DNA of 64,000 bases, taken from Lachnospiraceae bacterium (GTDB taxonomy: Bacteria > Bacillota > Clostridia > Lachnospirales > Lachnospiraceae). The number at the start of each line of letters is the position of its first letter. The first letter of the stretch is position 1. Location: NCBI GenBank assembly GCA_017546025.1, contig JAFYYS010000018.1:1-64000 (forward strand), given 5' to 3'. Shown in pieces: positions 34,077 through 42,878 of the stretch. The position numbers were made by a program, and so were the translations under genes. The notes under the pieces are model-generated. The model saw nothing but the letters and a program-made list of their open reading frames with translations, was not told the origin of the DNA and did no database searches.

Positions 34077-34092
34077 AACCTCTTCCTCCCTT

Positions 34093-35223
34093 TTATGCTG
34101 CGTTTTCAAATATTTCTTTTGCTTCGTCCGGTGTTGCGACGATTGTTTCTTTTACCTTCTGTGCTTCCGCAATGACCTTGCGGATGTTCTTGTCACGGTA
34201 GAGCCTCCATGCGCGGATCAGAATGCCCCACAGCCTGATGCGTCCCTTAATGTAACCGTGTCCGCTTACCTTGAGCTCTCCCTCAAAATCCGGGTACAGC
34301 TGCAGCTTATCCGCAATCTGTACATAAACCGGTGAAATCAGGCCGCATACGGTGCCGGTTAAGGACGGGTCCTTCATGCCGAAGGAAAGCTCTCCGGAAT
34401 ACTTCTTCGGCGCGATGTGAAGAAGGATCCATTTGGCATTTACCCACGCGGTCTTTAACGCCCTCTTCGTGGATTTCTTGCGGATGTATTTGGCAAGAAG
34501 TCCTTTCTTCCGTTTCAAAAGCTCAAACAGTGCGCGAACGGAATCGAGAAGCGAAGCCCCTTTCGCTTTCAGCTGATCAACCTTATCCTGAATCCGTTTC
34601 CGGATGCCGTTTTTCTTTTCTTCCTCCGGTTCACTTCCCTCGGAAGCCCCTGCCTCTTCGCCCTGCTCTTCGGAAAATGTGACCGTTTCCTCTGCCGAAT
34701 CCTGCGAAACGCTTTCCGCAGCCGCCTCAGGCTTTTCGGCAGGCTTTTCAGCTGCCTCCGGATTCTCTTCTGCCTTGGGCTTTTCGGCCTTGGGCTCTTC
34801 TGTCTTGGGCTTTTCGGCTTCTTCGGTCTTTCCCGAACCCTCGGTCTTATCTTCGGCCGTTTCAGGCTTTGCGGCTTCTTCGGTCTTACCTTCGGGCTTC
34901 TCTTCGGTCGTCTCCGCGGTCTCCCCGGAAGTGCTTTCCTCTTCCTCGCCCGCGAACGTGCCGCGTTTCACCGGAATGCCGAACACCCGCAGTGTATAAC
35001 GGATATCCTTCGGCGACCGGATGTCGGTTTTAAAGGATACAATCCGCAAAAGCCATCGGACATATGCTTTTCCGGTTAATGCCTTCTCCTGCAGGTCTCC
35101 CGCAATGTCCGCTTCATAGCGGAACGGCGCGAACAAAAGGGCGGCAAGGATCAGCAGGACAAGCCCGAGAATGCAAAGCAATACGATTCCGATGATTTTC
35201 AATACCAGAAGAACGATATGCAT
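34093..35223 (-). CDS. DUF2953 membrane protein with acidic insertion
   Basis: A 376-residue protein with one or two N-terminal membrane segments (about 4-32) and the DUF2953 pattern split in two: residues 33-90 and 255-370 (L-H-I-A-P-K-K-Y-S-G-E-L-S-F-G, D-P-S-L-T-G-T-V-C-G). Between them lies about 130 residues of low-complexity Glu/Lys/Pro/Ala repeats (T-E-E-K-P-E and K-A-E-K-P-K-A types). Bacillus YtfI-type proteins lack so long an insertion. It pairs with the ytfJ gene downstream (16 bp). Confidence 0.85.
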   Translation of the reverse strand: MHIVLLVLKIIGIVLLCILGLVLLILAALLFAPFRYEADIAGDLQEKALTGKAYVRWLLRIVSFKTDIRSPKDIRYTLRVFGIPVKRGTFAGEEEESTSGETAETTEEKPEGKTEEAAKPETAEDKTEGSGKTEEAEKPKTEEPKAEKPKAEENPEAAEKPAEKPEAAAESVSQDSAEETVTFSEEQGEEAGASEGSEPEEEKKNGIRKRIQDKVDQLKAKGASLLDSVRALFELLKRKKGLLAKYIRKKSTKRALKTAWVNAKWILLHIAPKKYSGELSFGMKDPSLTGTVCGLISPVYVQIADKLQLYPDFEGELKVSGHGYIKGRIRLWGILIRAWRLYRDKNIRKVIAEAQKVKETIVATPDEAKEIFENAA

Positions 35224-35261
35224 CCTTTCCTCCCTTCCACGTTCCGATTACGGGAACCTGG

Positions 35262-35573
35262 TTACTGCAAATAATAAGCCTTTGCGTCAAATCCGCCGGT
35301 CTTTTCGTAAAGCTCTCCGATCATCTGCTCAACAAGCGCCATGGCATTTTTCCGGCCCTCACAGGCGCCGACAACCGTGATGTCATGCTCCTTGGCTTCA
35401 AAGCGGAGGGCAAATGCCGGAATCACCTCTAAAATGCCGCCATCCGTTGTCGGAAGAATCACGCAGAAAATCGTGCGGTCACCTGTCTTCTTTTTGTTGA
35501 TTGCGGCGGTCAGTTTCTTTCTGTTTTCTTCCTGATCTGCGGGAATAATCAGGTTCTTACTGATGGTAATCAT
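35262..35573 (-). CDS. 103-residue conserved-looking protein, unknown
   Basis: A small alpha/beta protein; the start at ATG 35573 is set by GAGGAGG 6 nt upstream. It contains I-F-C-V-I-L-P-T-T-D-G-G-I-L-E-V-I-P and a central helix N-A-M-A-L-V-E-Q-M-I-G-E-L-Y. I do not recognise the family. It sits between the 454-residue unknown (19 bp) and the DUF2953 gene. Confidence 0.6.
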   Translation of the reverse strand: MITISKNLIIPADQEENRKKLTAAINKKKTGDRTIFCVILPTTDGGILEVIPAFALRFEAKEHDITVVGACEGRKNAMALVEQMIGELYEKTGGFDAKAYYLQ

Positions 35574-35592
35574 GAAAAACCTCCTCGAAAGA

Positions 35593-36957
35593 TCAGTCCT
35601 GTTCTGCTCCCTCAAGCATTCTGCGGAACATGTCAACGGCGCCCCGCTTCTCCCATTCGGCGCTGCAGTTCTTCAGGGAATGCAGCACGTAATTCATAAC
35701 CTCGGTGTGGGAATTGAAGAACACCGGCAGTTCCTTTAATACCGCTGCCATCACGGCGCGGTTGTATGTCTTGGAGCGTCCCTTAAGGCTCTCCTCTAAA
35801 AGCGCAATCACTCCGTTGGTTTCGCGGTTCAGAACGTCCTCGTCAACCATCACCGTCTCCTGCTCGGTAAGCGGGGCAAATGACGACGTGGACATCAGGC
35901 GCTTCGTCAAAAGCACGGTCTTTCCTTCTTCGCTGTTCTTGAACTCCGCGTCATTCTCGCAGTAAGCGTCAATCTTCGCCTCGTCCTTTAAGACGCGCTC
36001 CGAAAGCGGCTCAAGCTTTCCTTCCATGTAAGCAAATGCCGGACCGAGGCTTTCCTCCGAAAGTGCCTCGTTTCGTCCTGCAAGAAGGGCAAATCCGAAA
36101 TCGGCAATTGCGCCGACAGCGGGAAGCATGTAGCCCTTCGTTTCCGCATCCTCATACTCGCCGTCCAGAAGAACAACCGTATAGAAAGCATTAATGCAAT
36201 CCTGCAGCCCAGACAGATAATCCGTCGAAGTCTTTAAGGAGTCAGCTGCGTCGGAAACGAAGCCCTCCCACTCGTTGCACGCATCTTCGGTCAGTTCGTC
36301 AAAGGATACCTGCGAAAGCCGTTCCGTCAACTTCCGGTATTCCGAAAAAGCTCTGTCCTCCGACTGCTTCAAAAGCGCCGCAGCGGATACGATGCGGTAC
36401 CGGAAACCGGCAAGCGCCTCGGTATCGGAATTTCCGTAGATGGTAAATGCGCCGCGGACCAAATCGAAGAAGCGGGATTTCGTAAGGCGGATCGGCAGCT
36501 GCGACAGCATGATCTGAATCCGCAGGTTGGTCTCCGCCGAATCCTCCGAACGGAATACCGCGCGGAGAATCTCCTTCGCCTCCTCTTCGTTGTCAAAGGG
36601 CTTATCGTATGTGCGGAACGAATACTCCGCACGGTTAAACAGATATTCGTAAATCATCAGGGCATCACTGAACACCTGCACCTGCTCGGCGCGGTCCGTC
36701 ACGTGCTCACGAAGCTTCGGAAGCGCCTTTAAGATGCGTTCCTTCGCGCTCTCTCCTGCCTCCGCATAATCCCTGATATGACTAAGCAGCTGCCCGTAGC
36801 AGTCATCGGTATCCTTATCAAGCAGATTGCCGTCCATGCCGAATCTGCCGTCGCGTACCCCTTCCGTCAGATCGTAAAGGTGCGCCGTCAGATTCATCCA
36901 GGCAAGGGAATCGTAGGCTTTTTGTAACTGCCCTATGGCATTTTTCTCAGATTTCAT
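35593..36957 (-). CDS. 454-residue helical protein, unknown
   Basis: A soluble, mainly helical, acidic protein without signal peptide or membrane segment. It has repeated Leu/Ala/Glu-rich helices but no recognisable catalytic motif. Its ATG overlaps the stop of the rhomboid-like gene by 4 bp, so the two are translationally coupled. Possibly a partner of that membrane protein. Confidence 0.7.
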   Translation of the reverse strand: MKSEKNAIGQLQKAYDSLAWMNLTAHLYDLTEGVRDGRFGMDGNLLDKDTDDCYGQLLSHIRDYAEAGESAKERILKALPKLREHVTDRAEQVQVFSDALMIYEYLFNRAEYSFRTYDKPFDNEEEAKEILRAVFRSEDSAETNLRIQIMLSQLPIRLTKSRFFDLVRGAFTIYGNSDTEALAGFRYRIVSAAALLKQSEDRAFSEYRKLTERLSQVSFDELTEDACNEWEGFVSDAADSLKTSTDYLSGLQDCINAFYTVVLLDGEYEDAETKGYMLPAVGAIADFGFALLAGRNEALSEESLGPAFAYMEGKLEPLSERVLKDEAKIDAYCENDAEFKNSEEGKTVLLTKRLMSTSSFAPLTEQETVMVDEDVLNRETNGVIALLEESLKGRSKTYNRAVMAAVLKELPVFFNSHTEVMNYVLHSLKNCSAEWEKRGAVDMFRRMLEGAEQD

Positions 36958-37895
36958 TCGTTTTCTTCCTTTTCACTGTCGGATTTCTGTTCTCTTACCA
37001 CATGCACGTGCGTGTAAAGATGATCCATACAGTATTCGTAATTGCCCTCGCATTTGGAGCAGAAGCGGAATTCGAGCTCGGGGTCGTCAAGCTCCGTTCT
37101 TCCGCAGACCACGCAGCGGTGTCTCGTCAATACCGTCTTGCCCTGATGGGTACTCTCAACGCGGGCTTCCCGCTCGCCGCGCTTTACCGCGCCCGCATAC
37201 TCGACCCTTCGCTTGAACCGCATCGGGTTCGGCATCTTCCGGTAGCTCTTCGTATTCACGAAGAACAGGATGAAGTTCAGCATCGCGACGACAAATGCCA
37301 CGCCCATGCAGATTCCCGAGTACGTATCAAACGACAGAACCGACAGGATTGAGAATATTTCTATCACAGCCAGTGCAATGCCGATGTATTTCACCTTGAT
37401 GGGAACAACGAAGAACAGCAAAACGCTGATATCCGGGAATTCCGTCGCAAACGCGAGGAACAGCGACAGATTGATATACTCGAGGGTAATCATGTAGGAA
37501 GTCCCGAACCCGAAATACAGATAATGTGCGATGTACAGGCATACAACCGCAAGGATGTTGAAAAAGACTCCCGAGAAAAAGTATACGTTAAACCGGAAGC
37601 TGCCCCAGAGCCGCTCGAGCATTGTTCCGACAAAATAGTACAGATATAACGTAATGATGGTGAACAGGATGTCAATCGCGCCCTGTGAATCCTGCTGAAC
37701 GGGCTGGATGACGAAGGTGAAGAATCTCCACACCTGTCCCTTCAGAACCTTGTCAATATCAAGCATCAGCCAGGTTTTATAAAAATCCGGGCTGACGAAG
37801 CTGATTACCCAGCCGACGATATACATCGCGGTGACATATTTCATCAGGTTTTTGATCGCGTATTTGCCGAATTTCTTTTCAAGCCGGTAAATCAT
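36954..37895 (-). CDS. rhomboid-like membrane protein lacking the catalytic Ser, with zinc-ribbon tail
   Basis: A 313-residue protein with six hydrophobic segments (about 20-230). The second carries G-T-M-L-E-R-L-W-G-S-F-R-F, the E-x-x-W-G hallmark of the rhomboid fold, but no G-x-S-G or partner His is found, so it should be inactive as a protease (iRhom/derlin-like). The tail (about 258-300) has R-C-V-V-C-G and F-C-S-K-C, a likely zinc ribbon. First gene after a strong promoter, followed with 4-bp overlap by the 454-residue unknown. Confidence 0.75.
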   Translation of the reverse strand: MIYRLEKKFGKYAIKNLMKYVTAMYIVGWVISFVSPDFYKTWLMLDIDKVLKGQVWRFFTFVIQPVQQDSQGAIDILFTIITLYLYYFVGTMLERLWGSFRFNVYFFSGVFFNILAVVCLYIAHYLYFGFGTSYMITLEYINLSLFLAFATEFPDISVLLFFVVPIKVKYIGIALAVIEIFSILSVLSFDTYSGICMGVAFVVAMLNFILFFVNTKSYRKMPNPMRFKRRVEYAGAVKRGEREARVESTHQGKTVLTRHRCVVCGRTELDDPELEFRFCSKCEGNYEYCMDHLYTHVHVVREQKSDSEKEENE

Positions 37896-37962
37896 CCGTT
37901 ACTCTCTCCTGTCCGGAATCCGCGCCGCGCGGCGAAAAAGATTCCGAAAGATATTCTATTAT

Positions 37963-37991
37963 ATTATAAGGATTTTCCATAGCAATGTCAA
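37963..37991 (-). promoter_or_regulatory. promoter of the rhomboid-like operon
   Basis: Perfect consensus on the minus strand: TTGACA (37986-37991), 17-bp spacer, TATAAT (37963-37968). The spacer contains GGAAAAT. Confidence 0.85.
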
Positions 37992-38050
37992 ACATTATGT
38001 GGTATATTATGTTAGAAGAAAGAACAAAATATACGGGGGAAACACCAGCC

Positions 38051-39811
38051 ATGGCATTTGACGGCATTACCCTTTCCGCCCTCGTTTCCGAATGGAAACA
38101 GGCACTTACGGGCGGACGGATTCAGAAGATCAGCCAGCCCGAATCGGACGAACTGATCCTGACCGTGAAGAATGATTCAACCTATTATCTGCAGCTCTCT
38201 TCGAGCGCCTCGCTGCCGCTTGCCTGCTTACGAAACGAGGCTAAGCCCGCACCGCTTACGGCGCCCGCTTTCTGCATGCTCCTAAGAAAGCATCTCGGCG
38301 GTGCCAGAATCCTTGAGATAGAGCAACCCGACCTCGAACGCGTCGTCCGTTTTAAGCTTCAGCATCTAAATGAAATGGGCGATCTGTGCGAGAAGTACCT
38401 GATTGTCGAGCTGATGGGCAAATACTCGAACATCATTTTCACGAATGAAGAGTTCAAAATCATCGACAGCATCAAACGGGTCAATTCCTTTGTGAGCTCC
38501 GTCCGCGAGGTGCTTCCGGGGAAGCCGTGGTTCATTCCGAAGACCGACGGCAAGCACTCTCTCACCGCAGAAACGCCGGCAGATCTCTGCAAGCTTCTGA
38601 AGGACCGTCCGGGTCCTGTTTCGACCGCATTATATCAGATGATTACCGGCTTAAGCCCTGTCATCGCGAACGAACTCTGCTACCGTTCCGGGGTCAATCC
38701 CGAGCAGCCGGCATCGGAGCTTTCCGAAGAAGAACTGAATACCCTTTCCGAAATCCTCTTCTGGCTCAGAAAACAGATTGAGACGGAAGCCTATACCCCG
38801 GTCATCTATAAGAAGGACGGCGTCCCCGTGGAATTTGCCCCGGTTCCGCTTCGGACCTTCTCGGATTATCCGGAATATGACGTCAGCGAAAAGGCATCGA
38901 TGAGCGAGGTCATCCTGAGCTACTATCAGGAAAAGGATGCCGTAACGAGAATGCGGGCGAAGTCAGCCGATCTTCGTAAGACCGTGCAAAATGCCATCGA
39001 GCGTACCGCTAAGAAGCTGGATCTGCAAAGAAAGCAGATGGCCGACACCGAAAAGAAGGACAAATACCGCATCTACGGCGAGCTTCTGACGACCTACGGC
39101 TACTCCGCTGAGCCCGGAAGCAGGTCCCTCACCTGCACAAACTATTACGACAATACGGAAATCACGATTCCGCTTGACCCGACGCTTACGGCGCTGCAGA
39201 ATGCGAAGAAGTATTTCGACCGTTATGCGAAGCTCCGCCGCACGGGAGAAGCTGTTGCGAAGCTGCTGACGGAAGGCGAGGCCGAACTCGAGCACCTGAC
39301 AAGCGTACGGGAATCACTTTCCTTTGCCGCAAACGAGGCCGATTTAAACCAGATTAAAACTGAGCTCACCGACACCGGATACCTGAAGTTCCACCGTGAG
39401 ACCGGTACGAAGAAGGCTAAGATTCCGAAGAGTAAACCGCTTCATTACGAAACCGCCGACGGATTTGAGCTTTATGTCGGAAAGAACAATTACCAAAACG
39501 ACGAGGTCACATTTTCCATTGCCGGAAATAACGACTGGTGGTTCCACGCAAAGGGAATCCCGGGCTCGCACGTCGTGCTTAAAACCGGCGGCCGCGAGGT
39601 GCCGGACGAGCTGTTCGCCGTAGCGGGAAGCCTGGCTGCGTATTATTCGTCCGGAAGGGATGCAGGCGGAAAGATTGAAATCGATTACCTGCAGCGAAAG
39701 AATGTGAAGAAGCCGAACGGCGCAAAGCCCGGCTTTGTCGTCTATTACACGAACTACTCTCTTGTCGCAACGCCGGGAATCGACGGGACACTGAGAGAAC
39801 TGAAAGACTGA
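38051..39811 (+). CDS. rqcH: ribosome quality-control protein RqcH (NFACT family)
   Basis: A 586-residue NEMF/FbpA homolog that recruits tRNA-Ala to stalled 50S subunits to add C-terminal Ala tails. NFACT-N (1-200, M-A-F-D-G-I-T-L-S-A-L), a coiled-coil middle (about 290-420) and NFACT-R (about 440-560, K-N-N-Y-Q-N-D-E-V-T-F and W-W-F-H-A-K-G-I-P-G-S-H-V-V) are complete. At the position of the functionally important Asp-Arg pair of B. subtilis RqcH (97/98), this protein reads Glu96-Arg97. The start is ATG 38051 with GGGGGA upstream; the longer frame is not believed. Confidence 0.93.
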   Translation: MAFDGITLSALVSEWKQALTGGRIQKISQPESDELILTVKNDSTYYLQLSSSASLPLACLRNEAKPAPLTAPAFCMLLRKHLGGARILEIEQPDLERVVRFKLQHLNEMGDLCEKYLIVELMGKYSNIIFTNEEFKIIDSIKRVNSFVSSVREVLPGKPWFIPKTDGKHSLTAETPADLCKLLKDRPGPVSTALYQMITGLSPVIANELCYRSGVNPEQPASELSEEELNTLSEILFWLRKQIETEAYTPVIYKKDGVPVEFAPVPLRTFSDYPEYDVSEKASMSEVILSYYQEKDAVTRMRAKSADLRKTVQNAIERTAKKLDLQRKQMADTEKKDKYRIYGELLTTYGYSAEPGSRSLTCTNYYDNTEITIPLDPTLTALQNAKKYFDRYAKLRRTGEAVAKLLTEGEAELEHLTSVRESLSFAANEADLNQIKTELTDTGYLKFHRETGTKKAKIPKSKPLHYETADGFELYVGKNNYQNDEVTFSIAGNNDWWFHAKGIPGSHVVLKTGGREVPDELFAVAGSLAAYYSSGRDAGGKIEIDYLQRKNVKKPNGAKPGFVVYYTNYSLVATPGIDGTLRELKD

Positions 39812-39830
39812 ACGATTTAGGAGAACAACC

Positions 39831-40643
39831 ATGATCAATGCGGATTTTCACACGCACAGCTCGTTTTCAACGGACAGTGAGGCTGAACCGGAAAGCATGA
39901 TTCAGCAGGCCATCGCGCTCGGACTGAAGACCTACTGTTTCACCGACCATATGGACTATGTTTTTCCGGAGGGCGAGGAATTCCTCTTCGACCCGAAGGA
40001 GTATTTTGAGACGCTTACCGCGCTTCGCCGCAAATACCGCGGGCAGATTGACATCCGGATCGGTGTCGAGCTCGGGCTTCGTGACGAGCCGGACATCCGG
40101 GATGAAGCACAGAGGCTTTGCAAAGACCTGACGGACAACAACCCCTTCGACTTCGTCATCGGTTCCACGCACGTGATTGCCCACTTCGACCCTTATAACC
40201 GCGAATACTGGAAGGACCGGAGTGCCGAGGACATCGTGCGGATGTATTTTGAGTCGGTGCTTTACAGCGTCTGCCACTATGACTGCTTCCACGTTTACGG
40301 GCACCTCGATTATATTCTCCGGTACCTTCCGGAGGGCGTAACCGTCGACATCACGAAGTTTGAGCCGTTAATCGATCAGATTCTTACGGAACTGATTGCA
40401 CGCGGCAAAGGCATCGAAGTCAACACCTCCCGCCTGGCCCGCGGCTCGGTCATGAACCCGAGCCCCAAAATCCTCGCCCGCTACCGCGAACTCGGCGGCA
40501 CTATCCTCACCATCGGTTCGGATGCGCACCGCCCCGACCGGATTGCCGGCGCTTTCGCCGAAGCCGAAGCCATCCTGAAGGAACTCGGTTTCAAAGAATA
40601 CACCGTCTTCCGAAAAGGCAAGCCGAGCTTCCGAAGGCTTTAA
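39831..40643 (+). CDS. hisK: histidinol-phosphatase, PHP type (HisK)
   Basis: A 270-residue PHP-domain phosphoesterase. Metal ligands: D-F-H-T-H near residue 5, F-T-D-H-M-D near 38, E (I-G-V-E-L-G) near 80, S-T-H near 114, H-L-D-Y near 160 and S-D-A-H near 230. HisK-type enzymes hydrolyse histidinol phosphate in His synthesis. No other his genes are in the window, so another PHP phosphatase role cannot be excluded. AGGAG lies about 7 nt before the ATG. Confidence 0.85.
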   Translation: MINADFHTHSSFSTDSEAEPESMIQQAIALGLKTYCFTDHMDYVFPEGEEFLFDPKEYFETLTALRRKYRGQIDIRIGVELGLRDEPDIRDEAQRLCKDLTDNNPFDFVIGSTHVIAHFDPYNREYWKDRSAEDIVRMYFESVLYSVCHYDCFHVYGHLDYILRYLPEGVTVDITKFEPLIDQILTELIARGKGIEVNTSRLARGSVMNPSPKILARYRELGGTILTIGSDAHRPDRIAGAFAEAEAILKELGFKEYTVFRKGKPSFRRL

Positions 40644-40651
40644 CAGAACAG

Positions 40652-40686
40652 AAACGGCCGAAAAGGACCCCCCTCTTCGGCCGTTT
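40652..40686. terminator. intrinsic terminator after hisK
   Basis: An 11-bp stem (40652-40662 with 40676-40686), followed on the plus strand by GTTTAAT. It may also serve the convergent InlB-like gene. Confidence 0.85.
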
Positions 40687-40766
40687 GTTTAATCAAACAG
40701 TTTCATTTTTTATTCCGAAAACAGAACAAAATATTCTTTACGTCTTTCCCCTATAAAGCAATACGG

Positions 40767-41540
40767 TTATTCCTCGAAAAACGGCTCTAAGGTCACATTC
40801 GCACTGGCGGAAATATACTCGCCTGGGAAAAACAACTGTGCCTCATTGCCGCAAACTTCGCCCCAGGCGAAAAAGTTTGCACTGAGTCCGCCTCTTCCGG
40901 GCACAAGCGTAGGAGTATTTCTCTCTACAATAACGCTTTTCACTCCCCTGTATGTAATTTTGACAAAAACCTTTCTGTAATATCTTCCCGAGGAACCGAC
41001 AACATCACTGTCCTTCATCTTCTTGCCGGAATAATACTCATACCATTCCTGAGAATAACAACCTGCAGGGACACCGGGAAGCTTTTCCTTAATCTTCTTA
41101 AACGTCGTCTGACCGTTTGATGTCTCAATTGAAAACGAATTCAGTTTCGTCGACTTGTTTTTCTCAAAAGAGTCAAAGTATAACGTAATACCCCAAACAG
41201 CGTAAAGCTTCGTATTACCATTGAACGTGATATTTCCCTCTCCGGGTTTATATTTCACCGTACCGCCTTTTGACAGTGACCACCCGTAAAGAATCTTACC
41301 GGGATAATAAAATATTGCTCCTTTGACGGATGCTTTCTGTCCGGCTCCGACTGTTTGTGTAACTGTTGTTGCGCTGTTATTCGGTGCAACAATTCCACCA
41401 TTCAAATCATATGTAATAATGTAAGTGCCGGGGTCTTGGGCGGATGCTTTTCCTCCCATTGAAGCTGCCATCCCTGCAGCCATAGCGATTACCAGAACAA
41501 ATGCAGTAATCGTTTTCAGAATGCTTCTGAAATGTTTCAT
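40767..41540 (-). CDS. secreted protein with an InlB B-repeat-like domain
   Basis: A 257-residue secreted protein with a typical signal peptide (about 1-34, A-S-A-Q cleavage). An InlB B-repeat/Flg_new-like unit (about 38-115) shows I-I-T-Y-D-L-N-G-G at its start and L-Y-G-W-S-L-S-K-G-G-T and K-L-Y-A-V-W at its end. The remaining 140 residues are not recognised. No sortase or wall anchor. SD GGAGGA is well placed. Function unknown; such units are often in surface adhesins. Confidence 0.75.
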   Translation of the reverse strand: MKHFRSILKTITAFVLVIAMAAGMAASMGGKASAQDPGTYIITYDLNGGIVAPNNSATTVTQTVGAGQKASVKGAIFYYPGKILYGWSLSKGGTVKYKPGEGNITFNGNTKLYAVWGITLYFDSFEKNKSTKLNSFSIETSNGQTTFKKIKEKLPGVPAGCYSQEWYEYYSGKKMKDSDVVGSSGRYYRKVFVKITYRGVKSVIVERNTPTLVPGRGGLSANFFAWGEVCGNEAQLFFPGEYISASANVTLEPFFEE

Positions 41541-41873
41541 TTTTGTTCCTCCATAATATAGTTTTTGTTAGAACTATTACAGAGTTTCCCTGAAAAACGG
41601 CAAAAAAAATCCACTACTCCCCCATCTTTCATGCAATCTCTCCACAATAATCCCACAAATCCAATATATCAGATTTAAGTCAAAAATGAAAATCAACTTT
41701 TGTTGAGCTTTCAGTTTTTTTCAAAAAATGAACCGAATGACACCCTTCGTGTCATTTTTCATTATGTTTTTCTTTTTATGCCTTCTACTATAGATTTCCC
41801 TTTTCCGTACCGCTTGCGCAAGTGATAAATGATATGGTACGCTTTTTTCAGTAATATAAAGGAGGTACTCCTT
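41541..41873. other. intergenic region without a gene
   Basis: A 333-bp AT-rich divergent gap between the secreted InlB-like gene (minus) and the RsgI-like lipoprotein (plus). It holds a short dyad AATAGTT/AACTATT-like at 41554-41577, a hairpin ATGACAC-CCTTC-GTGTCAT (41737-41755) followed by TTTTTCATT on the plus strand, and a palindrome CTTGCGCAAG at 41812-41821. No convincing -35/-10 pair on either strand; control by another sigma factor is possible. Confidence 0.6.
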
Positions 41874-42767
41874 ATGAGACGGATGAAAAAGCTTTTCACA
41901 TATTTGCTCTGCCTGGCAATGATTCTTTCCCTTGCAGGCTGCGGGAAGAAGGATGAACCGAAGGCAGATGCCCCGACGGAACAGGCAACACCTGATAATC
42001 CGGGCGGAACAACCGAAACGCCTGATCAACCGGCAGACAACAATCCGGCGGAACCGGGCGATGTGATTGACGACGCGCTCAAAAAGGCCCCTGAACATTA
42101 TGACTTTGCCGTGGAGGTCAGCATCAATCCGGCATTTCTTCTCTTCGTTTCGGGCAACGAGGTCATCGGCTATCAGGCATTAAACGATGACGCAAAGCAG
42201 ATTGAAGACCACTGCGCGCTGGTAGGAAGAGGCATTGAGGGCGCGGTAGAGGACATTGTGAGGGCATCTCACCAGGACGGCTTTTTGAAGGACGGCGGCG
42301 CTGTCAACCTGACAATCGTCAGCGCGAACTGTGCAAAATCCGAAGCCGACGAAGTGCTTGACCGTGCTTTCCACACCGTGGAACGGACCGCACAGGAATG
42401 CAATGTTTCGGTTAAGCCCGAGATCCATATAGAGACCGAGGTCGTATTTGCCCCGGAACCGCAGCCCGGTGAGCCGGGAGACCCGAATGAACCCGGAAAT
42501 CCGAATGATCCCGGAGATCCGAATGATCCGAATGAATACCATGAGCCCAGAAAAGACGACGAGGGCTGCTCGGTATGCTGCGGAACCGGCGTATGTGAGC
42601 GGTGCGACGGAACCGGAGTGGTTGACTGCATGCGCTGTAACGGAACCGGAAAATCACCCGAAGGTACATGTCCGGACTGTAACGGCGCCGGCAGATGTGA
42701 ATGCGAACAGTGCCACGGCACAAAGCAGTGTCCTGCCTGCGGCGGCACCGGCAAAAAACCCGATTAA
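41874..42767 (+). CDS. lipoprotein with RsgI-like domain and DnaJ-type zinc-finger repeats
   Basis: A 297-residue lipoprotein: lipobox L-A-G-C (Cys23), a Pro-rich linker, a domain of about 120 residues resembling the middle domain of RsgI-type anti-sigma factors (V-E-V-S-I-N-P-A-F ... Y-Q-A-L-N-D-D-A-K-Q-I), a second linker of P-G-E-P/N-D-P repeats (about 200-230), and a C-terminal block (about 238-293) of C-x-x-C-x-G-x-G-like repeats as in DnaJ. The start is ATG 41874 with AAGGAGG 8 nt upstream. No membrane-spanning anti-sigma helix or sigI gene is adjacent, so RsgI-like signalling is not demonstrated. Confidence 0.8.
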   Translation: MRRMKKLFTYLLCLAMILSLAGCGKKDEPKADAPTEQATPDNPGGTTETPDQPADNNPAEPGDVIDDALKKAPEHYDFAVEVSINPAFLLFVSGNEVIGYQALNDDAKQIEDHCALVGRGIEGAVEDIVRASHQDGFLKDGGAVNLTIVSANCAKSEADEVLDRAFHTVERTAQECNVSVKPEIHIETEVVFAPEPQPGEPGDPNEPGNPNDPGDPNDPNEYHEPRKDDEGCSVCCGTGVCERCDGTGVVDCMRCNGTGKSPEGTCPDCNGAGRCECEQCHGTKQCPACGGTGKKPD

Positions 42768-42805
42768 CTCTCATGTCTCCTTTCTTTTCAAGACAGTTTT
42801 CATAA

Positions 42806-42848
42806 AAAGAACGGCAGATTGCAGTACCCCTGCAACCTGCCGTTCTTT
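42806..42848. terminator. bidirectional terminator between convergent genes
   Basis: A 12-bp stem (42806-42817 region with 42837-42848) plus an inner stem TTGCAG/CTGCAA; A/T runs on both sides. It ends the RsgI-like lipoprotein transcript and the serpin transcript. Confidence 0.85.
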
Positions 42849-42878
42849 GTTTACACTGTCAGTTCTGCCTGAAGCATC

